Below are positions 41,801-49,796 of a DNA stretch of 54,769 nt, in pieces. A model generated the notes under the pieces. It worked only from the letters and a program-made list of their open reading frames with translations, made no database searches and had not been told where the DNA came from. The translations under genes were made by a program, and so were the position numbers. Origin of the DNA: a virus; IMG/VR virus record IMGVR_UViG_3300005532_000251, positions 1 to 54,769 of that record, one strand, 5' to 3'. The first letter of the stretch is position 1. Every line of letters begins with the position of its first letter.

Positions 41801-42516
41801 GCCTCATCTGGGGCTTCATCTCGACGATCATCACCTACTTCCAAAACCTCTACAATGCGCTCGTCGGACACTCCATCATCCCTGACCTCGTGAACGGCAT
41901 TCTGCAATGGTTTACAACGCTTATCACCGCCGGGCCACAGACGCTCCAAAAGCTGGTCGATTGGATGACCACGACTTTCAACAATCTTCTGAGTGACGCG
42001 ACGAACTGGGGCCGCAATCTCATTGGCAATATCATTAATGGCATCAATTCAATGCTGGGCAATGTTGCGCAGGCAGCCTCGAATGTCGCGCAGACCATCG
42101 CCAACTATCTCCACTGGGCTTCGCCAACGAAGAAAGGTCCTGGCGCCTCCTCTGATAAATGGGGCGGCAACCTTGTGAAGACCATCGCGCACAGCATGAC
42201 CGAGCACATCAGCTACATCAACGCCGCAGCAGGACAGATCGCCGCCGCTGCGAACCCCTGGGCCAGCCAGGCCAGCATTGTCAATGGCATCGAACTCCCT
42301 GATTACGCGACGGGAACTGGCTACTTCTCGATGAACACCCCGTATGCGCAGCCATCGCAGTCGGTCACCGTCGGCGCGATCCATGTCCACTTGAATACCT
42401 CAGATCGCGATGCTGAGCAGCACGGCAAAAAAGTCGCTGAGGTCGCAAAGCGCGAGCTAGCGAAGATGCTGCGCCAGCAGTCGATAGCGCCGCGCTACAC
42501 GTCGGGAGGGCACTGA
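38890..42516 (+). CDS. Tail tape measure protein (1208 aa)
   Basis: Length, Ala/Gly/hydrophobic segments and the typical N-terminal module (ALNILINAQDSASAILRNVG, then GDFQASMTKLVTSAGE, DTGTSTDQLAAGMYYVESSG) identify it. At 0.15 nm per residue it predicts a tail of about 180 nm. Residues about 590-675 are an unusual run of heptads (QKLALDR, KLALDQN, QKLALQE) forming a long coiled coil. Membrane-like stretches lie around 850-960. Two copies of the SPxKxGPG motif (SPSKRGPGRN near 477, SPTKKGPGAS near 1079) suggest a repeated terminal module. No strong ribosome site precedes it. Confidence 0.92.
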   Translation: MSDLALNILINAQDSASAILRNVGTAISDLGSGNVLGAVAAVGTAVVGIGVGAVKAAGDFQASMTKLVTSAGENSNNLQLISNGIKQIAVDTGTSTDQLAAGMYYVESSGIHAASALATLRVAAEGAKSENADLTTVSKALTTVLTDYHMDTSNAAAATLSSTQAMNGLIATVQNGKTSLQELSSSMGAVLPIASSLGISFPQVAGAMDTMTNAGMTSRQAAMNLAHVLLALSSPSGVAVKSMDAVGLSAQQVKDALVHQGLPEALQMIEDAVGKKFPAGSVQYETALKNITGGIMGFKLAAQLTGDSLKQTEANIEKVTAAMAGAKNGVLGWDLVQQNFNFQLDRAKQALQVLLINIGQQLLPGLTKIAAAITPVIVGFANWVSQSNIIGNALSAVGTVLQWLFGLFQQAWSVLQQVGAAIAPIFDNLASQAQTWGQNVMAGFIAGIESLIGDLESIMNQVAQSIADFIGFASPSKRGPGRNLMSWGPAMVKGFADGIRAGADRDMDDAISHVTKHFGKLHDKDDAKRRGRRRAEQDRDAEVQAAQTSSASNGPNSNGVLATVSLASSGAGSAHSRLTSALHSNTSALAQARLALSEQKLALDQHKFAFTKSLDQQKLALDRTKVALQEHKLALDQNKLALTKSVDAQKLALQEQKLHLEALKANTKALSSRAKGGGAGGALGTASNAAKQLSQIKVPDIGKQISDSVKHGVDQAKQRLTEMVSPITKDVSVALSRLAPAWKSIKDGAISVWQVVQSELIPSLKQVWQALSPAFTMFKELAGDALKVGQAIGTWLTKGGGLAAMWQGFIGVVKIVIAVLSTVFTIIGKTLAPVFRQLAQTVQTQIMPAFKQLWQAIQPLLPTLRDMAIVLGGILLAALGILLGVIGGVLRGLAGFISGMIQAVGGVIQIFSGLITFFIGFFQFIIDLFSGNWSKLGDDLKTMWSGMVLIVEGAWNTIEGIINAGIGLVKGLIWGFISTIITYFQNLYNALVGHSIIPDLVNGILQWFTTLITAGPQTLQKLVDWMTTTFNNLLSDATNWGRNLIGNIINGINSMLGNVAQAASNVAQTIANYLHWASPTKKGPGASSDKWGGNLVKTIAHSMTEHISYINAAAGQIAAAANPWASQASIVNGIELPDYATGTGYFSMNTPYAQPSQSVTVGAIHVHLNTSDRDAEQHGKKVAEVAKRELAKMLRQQSIAPRYTSGGH

Positions 42517-45500
42517 TGTATACCCTGGTGGCAAAGCAAGACCGCACCTCCAATGTGCCCGCCGAATCCATCGATATCGAAGGCGTTGCTGGCGATCCTG
42601 TTGGCAAGGCAACCTTCCAGGTGCGCGATCCAGGCAGCCAGATCGCGCTGCATTGCCTCGATGAAGTCATCATTGTCGATGAGAATGTTGCGCTCACGCC
42701 GTCAGGCACCGTTCCACAGCCGATCAACGAGGCGCTGACGACCAACGACCTCGCGGCGAACTGGACCTCAACGAATAACCCCAGTGGCAACCCTGCGACC
42801 TGGACATACAATGCGGGCAGCGGAGGGACTGCGCTTTCGCTCTATGGCACAACCGCGACATCCTCGACGCTCACCACAGCAGCAAAACTCGCATCAACGA
42901 CAGGGGGCGCTGCCTCATCGGTCACGACGACGATCAACGCCGGCAACGGCTACTATGAACTGCTTGGATTAGGGGGTACCTCGACGGCTGTGGGGAGCTT
43001 GCCAGCACCGACAGGCAAAGGCTGGCTGTTCGATACCACAAGCTTAGAGGGACAGAGCCTCTCTAGTGGCAATTACACCTTCATCGGGAAACTCGCGGTA
43101 GGCTCTGGTACGCTTGGCCCGGCGACGCTCACCATTCGCGTCTACAAACGCTCAAGCTCCGGCGTCTATACCGCGATCACGAGTGCCACGACATCATCAT
43201 TTACGATCACGACGACAGCCACTGCCAAGAGCAGTTCGGTCACTGGCATTGCAGGGGTGAGCTTTAGCACTGGCGACAAGATCTATGTCGATGCCTTCCT
43301 GAATGCTGCACCAGGCTCCTCGCGCAACATCGCCTTCAGCGTCAGTTCAACATCCTCCGGTGTCGCCCAGGACCTCGAAGTCGATACGCCAGGCTACGGC
43401 GCCACATCGCCGGCCAATATCACGGCGAGCGGCGGCGCATCGGCGCTGCTTCTGTACAACAACTGGATGGCGCAGAGCGTCTCACTAAGCTGCACCATGA
43501 CGCAGAGTGACTTCGGCGGCCTTGCGTGGAACGTCGTTGATACCAGCGATTACTATGAGCTTGCGGTGCGCGATGCCAGTTCGCCAGTGCCGAATTCCTT
43601 GCAACTCTTCAAAACAGTGAATGGCGTGCGCAGCACTATCGGGCCATCGAATGTCGCGATCAGCTTTACGCGCGGCACCTCGCACACCGTCTCCGTCAGC
43701 GCCGCCTACGATGGCACGAATACCTCGATTCTCGTCAGCTTCGATGGCGTACAAAAGATCAGCTATGTCGATACACAGCCGCTCGCAACAGGCCAGGTCG
43801 GCCTGCGCAATGACACGTTTAGCGGCGCATCATCCTCGATCTACACGGCATTTTCGGCGACCAGCAACGATATCCCGACGCTCATGGTGAGTGTGCCGAC
43901 GCATAATTATCTTGGCGATAATAATTTCAATTTTGGCGCACAGAGCTGGCATGATGTCGGGACGCTCACTGGCCTCATCACCTACCCCAATGGCAGCTAT
44001 CCGAGCAATGGCGTCTACGGAGCCGCAGCCGTCGCAACGCTGACCTTTAGCAACAATGCCGTCGGCACCGCGCTCGCGGCGCAGACGATCACGAACGTGG
44101 GTCTCGCTGCGACGAACTATGCGGTGGCAGGGCAGCAGTATTGCCTGTCGGCGACGATCAACGTCACCGCGCCGCTGGTCAATGCCTACGCGGAACTGCA
44201 AATCGCTTTCCTCGATGTCTCCGGGAGCATCATCGCGAGCGCAACGAGCAGCCAGATCACCTCAACCAACGGGGCGCAGCGCTTTTCTGTGCAGGGCACA
44301 GCACCAGCAGGCGTCGTGCAGCTCCAGGCCGTCTTTGGTGGCGGAACGCTCTCATCGACGAACTCCGGCACCGTGACCTTCACAGCGCTCCAGCTTGAGC
44401 CGATGTGGTTCCCTGGCATCTATAGCTATCCATCGCCGATCTGCGACTTTCTGCAATCAGACAGCATCACGCTCCCTGATGGCACGGCCTGCCGCATGGA
44501 TCGCGTCTTTTGCGGCTATATCTCACATCTCACGGTGTCGTATCTTGGCACAACGAGGATCTACGACGTGGAGGCGACGGGTTTAGACGGCCTCATGGAA
44601 AATATCACGCTGGTCAACGCGAGCTACACCAACCAGACCGACCAGGCGATCATCACCGGCATTGTCAATTCCTTGACGCAGAGCGGCAATATCTACGCAG
44701 CAACGCCCAGCCTGCAAAGCAATACGCCGCAGTCGCTCGCGTATCGCAATGTGCCGATTTGCTACGCCGGCGCCAACATTGCGGCGATCCAGTTCGCCGA
44801 CAACACGCTCAGAGAAGTCATCAATGCGCTCACAGCCATCACCGGCTTCCTGGCAGGCATCGATAATTATTACAATGTGTTCTACTATCCGCCGTTCTAT
44901 AACGCCGCGCCATATGGATTCAGCGATAGCCCTGATAACGTCACGACCTTTGCCTACTATGACTACAGCATTGAATACGATGGCTCGCAAATTCAGAATG
45001 CGCTGCGCGTGCTGGGGGCGACGGTTTCGGTGCAGGTCACAGAGACCTGGCATGCGCAGGATGGATCGCACACCGAGGGCGTAACGGGCGGCAAGACGTA
45101 TTACTTTGTGCTGTTCCACGTTCCCAACGCGGTCCCGACGCAGATCAAGTTCGGCTCGACGGTGCTGCAATGCGGCGAAGACACCAATGCCGGCTCAAAT
45201 TCTGCGCCGCTTCTGTGCAATCTTGGCAGCAATCCGACTGGCCCGCTCGGCATGATCTACATCTGGAACTCTACTGACAATGTTTCCGCTGGCACACAGA
45301 TCAGCGTGACCTACACCTACGACCAGGATACCTATGTCGAGGTGCGTAGCCCGGATAGCATCGCGCAGTATGGCCGGCCTTTGTATTCAAAGCTCAATGA
45401 TAGCAACCTCACCAGCGTTGCCGCAGCGGTGGCCGCCGGCGAAGCGCAGCTCCAAAGCTATGAATTGCCGCGTATCACGGTGAAATTCAAAACACAAAAA

Positions 45501-45782
45501 TTGGTGCTGCCAGGCCAGGTCATTGAACTTACCAGCGCCCAGGACGGCTTGAACCGCGCGCATTATGCCGTCCAGAAAGTCACCGCGCGCTATCTTGGCA
45601 ACGCCATCAATGAGTACGAGGTCGAGGCCGGGACCTACATCGATGATTTCGTCGATTTCTTCAGGAACACGCAGAAGGCCATTAACCGCGTCGATCACAA
45701 CCCTGCTGACCCCGTGTTGCAAACGAATTTGACGATGATTGACAGCGTGAGCTACACCGACAGCCTCAACATCCACACCTAA
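42516..45782 (+). CDS. Multidomain tail-tip protein (1088 aa)
   Basis: N-terminal ~60 residues (GVAGDPVGKATFQVRDPGSQIALHC) and the C-terminal half (about 640-1088, SLPDGTACRMDRVFCGYISHL, VNSLTQSGNIYA, LREVINALTAITGFLAGIDN) look like a gp27/Tal-type tail hub interrupted by inserted domains. Insert 1 (about 108-295: GWLFDTTSLEGQSLSSG, FSTGDKIYVDAF, LEVDTPGYG) is related to the head domain of the 29494 protein. Insert 2 (about 300-455) resembles a concanavalin/LamG sandwich. Insert 3 (about 470-640) resembles a carbohydrate-binding module. Together they imply host-glycan binding at the tail tip. The ATG overlaps the tape-measure stop. Confidence 0.75.
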   Translation: MYTLVAKQDRTSNVPAESIDIEGVAGDPVGKATFQVRDPGSQIALHCLDEVIIVDENVALTPSGTVPQPINEALTTNDLAANWTSTNNPSGNPATWTYNAGSGGTALSLYGTTATSSTLTTAAKLASTTGGAASSVTTTINAGNGYYELLGLGGTSTAVGSLPAPTGKGWLFDTTSLEGQSLSSGNYTFIGKLAVGSGTLGPATLTIRVYKRSSSGVYTAITSATTSSFTITTTATAKSSSVTGIAGVSFSTGDKIYVDAFLNAAPGSSRNIAFSVSSTSSGVAQDLEVDTPGYGATSPANITASGGASALLLYNNWMAQSVSLSCTMTQSDFGGLAWNVVDTSDYYELAVRDASSPVPNSLQLFKTVNGVRSTIGPSNVAISFTRGTSHTVSVSAAYDGTNTSILVSFDGVQKISYVDTQPLATGQVGLRNDTFSGASSSIYTAFSATSNDIPTLMVSVPTHNYLGDNNFNFGAQSWHDVGTLTGLITYPNGSYPSNGVYGAAAVATLTFSNNAVGTALAAQTITNVGLAATNYAVAGQQYCLSATINVTAPLVNAYAELQIAFLDVSGSIIASATSSQITSTNGAQRFSVQGTAPAGVVQLQAVFGGGTLSSTNSGTVTFTALQLEPMWFPGIYSYPSPICDFLQSDSITLPDGTACRMDRVFCGYISHLTVSYLGTTRIYDVEATGLDGLMENITLVNASYTNQTDQAIITGIVNSLTQSGNIYAATPSLQSNTPQSLAYRNVPICYAGANIAAIQFADNTLREVINALTAITGFLAGIDNYYNVFYYPPFYNAAPYGFSDSPDNVTTFAYYDYSIEYDGSQIQNALRVLGATVSVQVTETWHAQDGSHTEGVTGGKTYYFVLFHVPNAVPTQIKFGSTVLQCGEDTNAGSNSAPLLCNLGSNPTGPLGMIYIWNSTDNVSAGTQISVTYTYDQDTYVEVRSPDSIAQYGRPLYSKLNDSNLTSVAAAVAAGEAQLQSYELPRITVKFKTQKLVLPGQVIELTSAQDGLNRAHYAVQKVTARYLGNAINEYEVEAGTYIDDFVDFFRNTQKAINRVDHNPADPVLQTNLTMIDSVSYTDSLNIHT

Positions 45783-45795
45783 GCGAAGGGCCTCT

Positions 45796-46314
45796 ATGAG
45801 CAACAATATCCACTTTGAAGGCGTTGTGCGCGTCTACGAACTCAGCGATGCACAGCTCCTCGATGCTGATTTTCAGCGCTGGTGGCGGCGCTTTTCGCTT
45901 GCTGAGAAGGAACGCGAAGCGAGGCTGGTCGTCGAGACGCGCAATATGCTGATGAATGCCGGGCGCACGCAGCTCCTCAACTTCGTCGGCTCTAGCGGCT
46001 CGACGAATGCCTTTGCGCAGTACTATGCCGTCGGCACTGGCGCGATCTACACGGTGACGCCCTCGGATTCTTCGATTGCCGGCGAACTGTTCCGCGCGCA
46101 GCCGGCGTCGTACTCCATCGTCGGCAATGCGGTCACGGTCTCGACGAATTTCACGACAGCGCAGGCCAATGGCACGTACACGAATGCCGGGCTATGGGGC
46201 AACAATGCGACCTCGACGCTGGGGAGCGGTGTTTTAATGACGCATATGATCTATTCATATACGAAAACGAGCGCCAATGCCATAACATCGGATTATACGA
46301 TCACATTGACATAA
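45796..46314 (+). CDS. Tail-tip or fibre-associated protein (172 aa)
   Basis: It contains an N-terminal helix (FQRWWRRFSLAEKEREARLVVETRNML) then beta-rich Gly/Ser/Thr sequence (NAFAQYYAVGTGAIYTVTPSD, GTYTNAGLWGNNATSTLGSG). NMLMNAGRTQLLNFVGS resembles a block in the 28650 protein. Likely a virion accessory; name uncertain. Confidence 0.55.
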   Translation: MSNNIHFEGVVRVYELSDAQLLDADFQRWWRRFSLAEKEREARLVVETRNMLMNAGRTQLLNFVGSSGSTNAFAQYYAVGTGAIYTVTPSDSSIAGELFRAQPASYSIVGNAVTVSTNFTTAQANGTYTNAGLWGNNATSTLGSGVLMTHMIYSYTKTSANAITSDYTITLT

Positions 46315-46324
46315 GGATACTCCT

Positions 46325-46822
46325 ATGCCTCCACAGCATCGCGGCGACGATCTCTCCGCACTCGCCACCCTCATGCAATCCACGATTAATCCGCTGATCT
46401 CCAAGCTCCAGATCCTTGAGACCAAGGTGGACAGCTTGAACCAGGACCGTGTGACACGCACCGATCTCGAAAAGTTGCGCGGTGAGATCGTTGGGGGCTT
46501 TGTGGACCGGGCATCCTACGAGGCGCGGCATGCGGCGGTGGTTGATCGCTGTATGGCCCTCGATATGGCCGTCCGGGAACTGCGCAAGGATACCGAAGAC
46601 GAGTTCAAAAAGCTTATCGACATGGGGACCCAGAGCTGGCATCGCATTGATGCCAAACTCGATGCAATGGATAAGGTCATCGAAGATAAGCTGAAAGAGC
46701 AGCAGCAAGCACAGCTTTCAGCGACTGACCGCGCCTGGCTGCGCGCGACGCAACTGGCGAGCTATGCCGCGATTGGCCTCTCCGCCCTTGACCTCTTGCT
46801 GCGGCTCTTGCATGTGCAGTGA
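46325..46822 (+). CDS. Coiled-coil protein with C-terminal membrane helix (165 aa)
   Basis: Residues about 15-130 are charged heptads (LISKLQILETKVDSLNQDRVTR, RIDAKLDAMDKVIEDKLKEQQ). A hydrophobic C-terminal segment (about 138-163, ASYAAIGLSALDLLLRLL) anchors it. The plan suits a haemolysin XhlA-type lysis helper at the end of the tail operon. It ends the main + strand structural transcript. Confidence 0.6.
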   Translation: MPPQHRGDDLSALATLMQSTINPLISKLQILETKVDSLNQDRVTRTDLEKLRGEIVGGFVDRASYEARHAAVVDRCMALDMAVRELRKDTEDEFKKLIDMGTQSWHRIDAKLDAMDKVIEDKLKEQQQAQLSATDRAWLRATQLASYAAIGLSALDLLLRLLHVQ

Positions 46823-46838
46823 GTAATGCGGGCAGGCG

Positions 46839-46915
46839 GTGTTATCCCTGATTGATCTGTTCGTCATTGAATCAGATCAATGTATGATTTTTCAATGATA
46901 AGAGAGGGATAACAC
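46839..46915 (+). promoter_or_regulatory. Nested inverted repeats covering the ribosome site of the next gene
   Basis: GTGTTATCCCT (46839-46849) pairs perfectly with AGGGATAACAC (46905-46915). Inside it ATTGATCTG (46851-46859) pairs with CAGATCAAT (46873-46881). The right arm contains the GAGAGGG ribosome site of the gene starting at 46917. Either an operator pair or an RNA switch that hides the site is indicated. A possible -10 TATGAT lies inside. Confidence 0.65.
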
Positions 46916-46916
46916 T

Positions 46917-47609
46917 ATGAATCAATGGAATACTCCGCCGTCTTCATCGCTCTTTCAGCCGCCATCCCAGCCCTATCCATCACAGCCCTATGCCGCCTAT
47001 CCGCCGCCGCCTCCGCCGATCTCCTCGTATCCGCTACCAGCGCAAGCGCAGCCATCCATGCCCTATCCTGGTCAGCCGCCGCAGTTCATGCCGCCCTACA
47101 TGGCAGCGCCCCAGATGATGCAACAAAGCATCAATGTGAGCGTGGCCGGTCCGCGCGGGCATGGTTTCGTTGTGCGAGCGCTGTATTTCATCTTTATCGG
47201 TTCCTGGCTCGGCTTGCTGTGGCTGCATATCGGCTATGCGTTCTGCGCAGGCATCGTAACGCTGCCACTGGGCCTCTATATGCTCAATCGCTTGCCGCGC
47301 ATCATGACACTTCGCCAGCCTGGGCAAACGACAAAAATCAACGTCGCCACGACGCAGGCGCAGTTCCCCGGCGCAGTTCCCTGGATGCCACCGGGAGCCA
47401 TACAAACGATGCATGTCAACGTCAACATTGGCGCCACGCAGCAGCGCAACTTCTTGCTCCGTGCGCTCTACTATGTCTGCATTGGCTGCTGGCTTGGCTA
47501 CCTCTGGGCTATCGCCGCATATGTGTGCTGTGCGACGCTCGTACTGATTCCTGTGGGCGTCATGATGTTTGATCGGCTGCCAGCGATCTTGACGCTGCGC
47601 AAGAATTAG
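46917..47609 (+). CDS. Tandem YccF-like membrane protein with Pro-rich head (230 aa)
   Basis: Residues 1-65 are Pro/Gln/Tyr-rich and disordered. Two homologous segments follow: RALYFIFIGSWLGLLWLHIGY (about 87-107) with LPLGLYMLNRLPRIMTLR, and RALYYVCIGCWLGYLWAIAAY with IPVGVMMFDRLPAILTLR. Each resembles one YccF domain (a two-helix inner-membrane module), so this is an internal duplication. The function of YccF proteins is unknown; a host-surface or exclusion role is a guess. Start follows GAGAGGG sequestered by the inverted repeat. Confidence 0.75.
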   Translation: MNQWNTPPSSSLFQPPSQPYPSQPYAAYPPPPPPISSYPLPAQAQPSMPYPGQPPQFMPPYMAAPQMMQQSINVSVAGPRGHGFVVRALYFIFIGSWLGLLWLHIGYAFCAGIVTLPLGLYMLNRLPRIMTLRQPGQTTKINVATTQAQFPGAVPWMPPGAIQTMHVNVNIGATQQRNFLLRALYYVCIGCWLGYLWAIAAYVCCATLVLIPVGVMMFDRLPAILTLRKN

Positions 47610-47621
47610 CGGAGGTGCAGC

Positions 47622-48221
47622 GTGAATCCCTGGCCTCCAAAGCGGCCCTTGTTCCCAGAGGATATCCTGCTCGGCGCGGCTTGCCTGATCTTCCTCGTCG
47701 TCGTTGCGGTGGACATCGCTGTGCTCACGAGTCCTCGCGCGCCATCAAACGCCGCGCAAGTCTCGACGGCCACGACCACGCGAGGCGCGATGTCAGACGC
47801 TGCGCTATCGCCGGCGGCCACGGCGATCAAGGCGCCTTCACCGCAAGCCACAGCACAGCCCTCGACATCGCATACACAGCCGGCATCGCCTCCACAACCA
47901 ACACAGCCGCCTGCGACGAATCCAACGCAATCGACGCCGCCCACACAGCCGCCATCACAACCTTCGCCTTCGCCGTGTGCCAACGCGGTCAATGGTAATC
48001 CCTGGTGCTATACGTTCAGTGGCCCGATGGCGCGCCAGGTGATTACAAACCCGCCTGCCCAGTTCTGCGACGGGCAATACTTCAGTTGCGTCAGCGACTT
48101 CTGGACAGCTGATCGCGGCTATGTCGTCGAGTGCGCGAACGGCCTCTACAGCCATAGCGGCGGCGTTAGTGGCGCGTGTAGTCGCGATGGAAGTGTTGCC
48201 GCGACGCTGTATCAGCCATGA
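47622..48221 (+). CDS. Membrane-anchored, Cys-rich extracytoplasmic protein (199 aa)
   Basis: The start is GTG 47622 after GGAGGTG. One N-terminal membrane helix (about 15-36, DILLGAACLIFLVVVAVDIAVL) is followed by a Pro/Thr/Ser/Gln linker (about 40-117). A compact C-terminal domain (CDGQYFSCVSDFW, YVVECANGLYSHSGGVSGACSRDGSV) with paired cysteines resembles DUF3761-like domains. It would be displayed outside the membrane in lysogens, perhaps blocking superinfection. A strong terminator follows. Confidence 0.6.
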   Translation: MNPWPPKRPLFPEDILLGAACLIFLVVVAVDIAVLTSPRAPSNAAQVSTATTTRGAMSDAALSPAATAIKAPSPQATAQPSTSHTQPASPPQPTQPPATNPTQSTPPTQPPSQPSPSPCANAVNGNPWCYTFSGPMARQVITNPPAQFCDGQYFSCVSDFWTADRGYVVECANGLYSHSGGVSGACSRDGSVAATLYQP

Positions 48222-48232
48222 GTACACAAAGA

Positions 48233-48269
48233 ACAGCCCTGGATCTCATCGAGATCCAGGGCTGTTTTG
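48233..48269. terminator. Bidirectional terminator, perfect 15-bp stem
   Basis: ACAGCCCTGGATCTC (48233-48247) pairs with 48251-48265 around ATC, followed by TTTGTGT on the + side and by TTCTTTGTGT leftward. It separates convergent operons. Confidence 0.9.
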
Positions 48270-48277
48270 TGTATCCG

Positions 48278-48739
48278 TTACTTCCACTCGTAGCGCCGCC
48301 TGGTCCTGCGCTGGCTTTCTTTGATCTTGCGTAGATCAAGGATCTGCTCAGAGATTTCAGCGAGCGCGAGGCTCCCGGTTGCGAATTCTCGATCTGCGTG
48401 GCCTCGCAGCCATGCTATCGGCTCGCATTGGAGCTTGAGTCCCATGTGACCGATGAAGGCGCGGTTTCCCTCGAACTCGCCAATGATCTCGTTGGTGCCA
48501 ACGATAATCTTTGCGGATTTGCCGGCAAATTCCGCGAGCGACATGCCGAGAGTTCCGAGGCGCACGCGAGGATTATCGGCGAGCAGATAGTAGTAGCGCC
48601 GGATGCCTTCGTGCTTTGGGGGATGCATGGGCTTGTGCGTCTTTCTCAGATAGTCGTCGATGACGCGCTGGTCAGGCTCGCCTGCGTCCTCGAAGGCGGC
48701 GACAAATGCCACGTCAATCGTGGTAATTTTCCAGATCAT
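48278..48739 (-). CDS. Hypothetical protein (153 aa)
   Basis: GGCGGAGAA precedes the leftward ATG. A mixed alpha/beta protein with a central RRYYYLLADNPRVRLGTLGM and a strongly basic C-terminal helix (LDLRKIKESQRRTRRRYEW). It is the last gene of a repressible antisense operon; it ends 8 bp before the bidirectional terminator. Unrecognised. Confidence 0.6.
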   Translation of the reverse strand: MIWKITTIDVAFVAAFEDAGEPDQRVIDDYLRKTHKPMHPPKHEGIRRYYYLLADNPRVRLGTLGMSLAEFAGKSAKIIVGTNEIIGEFEGNRAFIGHMGLKLQCEPIAWLRGHADREFATGSLALAEISEQILDLRKIKESQRRTRRRYEWK

Positions 48740-48741
48740 GC

Positions 48742-48987
48742 TTAGTTCTCCGCCTTTTCCCAGTACTCCAGCATCTCATCATCGAGCGCATGGTCCTCTT
48801 GCCAGCGCTTATTGAGTCGCAGGCACTTGCCATAGGCACTTTGCCGGTTGAGGTAGGTTTTACGCGGTCTTAGTTCTTCCCAGGTGTTGCTGTGATTGTC
48901 AACCATTTCAACGACCTCATAGACATCGCCGCCTACTCCGATATTCTTGACGCGGTAGGGGCCAAATACCTTTTGCTTTGCTGGCAT
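48742..48987 (-). CDS. Hypothetical protein (81 aa)
   Basis: AAGGAGAAAAGCT precedes the leftward ATG. Beta-rich N-terminus (GPYRVKNIGVGGDVYEVVEMVDN) and charged helical C-terminus. First gene after a strong promoter with twin operators. Unrecognised. Confidence 0.6.
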   Translation of the reverse strand: MPAKQKVFGPYRVKNIGVGGDVYEVVEMVDNHSNTWEELRPRKTYLNRQSAYGKCLRLNKRWQEDHALDDEMLEYWEKAEN

Positions 48988-49024
48988 AGCTTTTCTCCTT
49001 AATCAATATCAATGCCATCTTACT

Positions 49025-49103
49025 GACATCACTTTGATGTCTTCCACAGCTAAAGAATACCATGACATCACTTTGATGTCAATCCCTTACACCACGAATT
49101 TCC
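49025..49103 (-). promoter_or_regulatory. Repressible promoter with twin 17-bp operators
   Basis: Leftward TTGACA (49077-49082) and TATTCT (49054-49059) are 17 bp apart. GACATCA-CTT-TGATGTC occurs at 49064-49080, between -35 and -10, and identically at 49025-49041, past the start. A dimeric repressor bound to both would block or loop the promoter. The 27 bp from the -35 upstream (49077-49103) match those of the promoter at 50954 at 23 positions. Confidence 0.85.
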
Positions 49104-49116
49104 TGAATAAGCAAAG

Positions 49117-49186
49117 AACCGCCCCGGATCGCATCGAGACCGGGGCGGTTGTGTGTCTTCAACCCATTCCATTTTGTAATGGGTTG
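49117..49186 (-). terminator. Tandem hairpins ending the upstream antisense operon
   Basis: Leftward from the stop at 49191 come a 9-bp hairpin (CAACCCATT/AATGGGTTG, 49160-49186) and an 11-bp GC-rich hairpin (AACCGCCCCGG/CCGGGGCGGTT, 49117-49150) followed by CTTTGCTTATT. Confidence 0.75.
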
Positions 49187-49190
49187 AATT

Positions 49191-49559
49191 TCAGCGCCGC
49201 AAGGACCTGACGACATCTCTGATCCGGCGCAGTTCCGCCTCGACTTCTTTGCGCTGCCTCCCTGCGTACTCAGAGAGATCAATACCTTCGAGCGCAGACA
49301 GCGCCAGATCGCAGGCGGTACGCTGTGCCGCACGGATCTCAGCCTGGATCTCACGAGCACGCCTGGCACGCTTCTCATTCTTCGCGCGCAATGCTTCCTC
49401 AGAAAGCTGCGCCTGGCGCAGCCGATCATTGACCAGCTTCGCGCCGGCAGGATCGAGGGCGCGGCATTCCTTGCACCAGGGCATGATAAAGCCGGATCGG
49501 CCCTGAAAGAGCACAAGGAATTTCTCCTCGCCACAGCGCTCACATTTCTTTGTTTTCAT
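49191..49559 (-). CDS. Zinc-ribbon plus coiled-coil protein (122 aa)
   Basis: ATG at 49559 is preferred over TTG 49565, which overlaps the previous stop. Residues 6-32 contain CERCGEEKF and WCKEC, a four-cysteine zinc ribbon like those in HNH-associated or RecX-neighbouring small proteins. The rest is a charged coiled coil (SEEALRAKNEKRARRAREIQAEI, RQRKEVEAELRRIRDVVR). No HNH catalytic residues are seen. A nucleic-acid-binding role is likely. Confidence 0.65.
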   Translation of the reverse strand: MKTKKCERCGEEKFLVLFQGRSGFIMPWCKECRALDPAGAKLVNDRLRQAQLSEEALRAKNEKRARRAREIQAEIRAAQRTACDLALSALEGIDLSEYAGRQRKEVEAELRRIRDVVRSLRR

Positions 49560-49561
49560 AT

Positions 49562-49789
49562 TCAATATCCTGCATCGTAGAGCCAGGCTTTCAGAATCTC
49601 ATTCACTGCTTCATCGACGCCCTGAAAACCTCGCTCTTCTATGCATTCGTTGAGCCGGCGTAAGGTCAGCGGCTGGACCTTGCAGCAAAGTTCCGCGCTC
49701 AAAGGATCAGCCTCATGCGCGGCGAGGATTGAGGCGGCCAGGAGATATTCTTTGAGGCCGGGATCTTCATTGAGAGATTCGTCATTCAT
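49562..49789 (-). CDS. Hypothetical acidic protein (75 aa)
   Basis: Leftward gene with helices (GLKEYLLAASILAAHEADPLS, LRRLNECIEERGFQGVDEAVNEILKAWL). It overlaps the start region of the zinc-ribbon gene and lies 7 bp after the next upstream gene, inside one operon. Unrecognised. Confidence 0.6.
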   Translation of the reverse strand: MNDESLNEDPGLKEYLLAASILAAHEADPLSAELCCKVQPLTLRRLNECIEERGFQGVDEAVNEILKAWLYDAGY

Positions 49790-49796
49790 TATGGCC

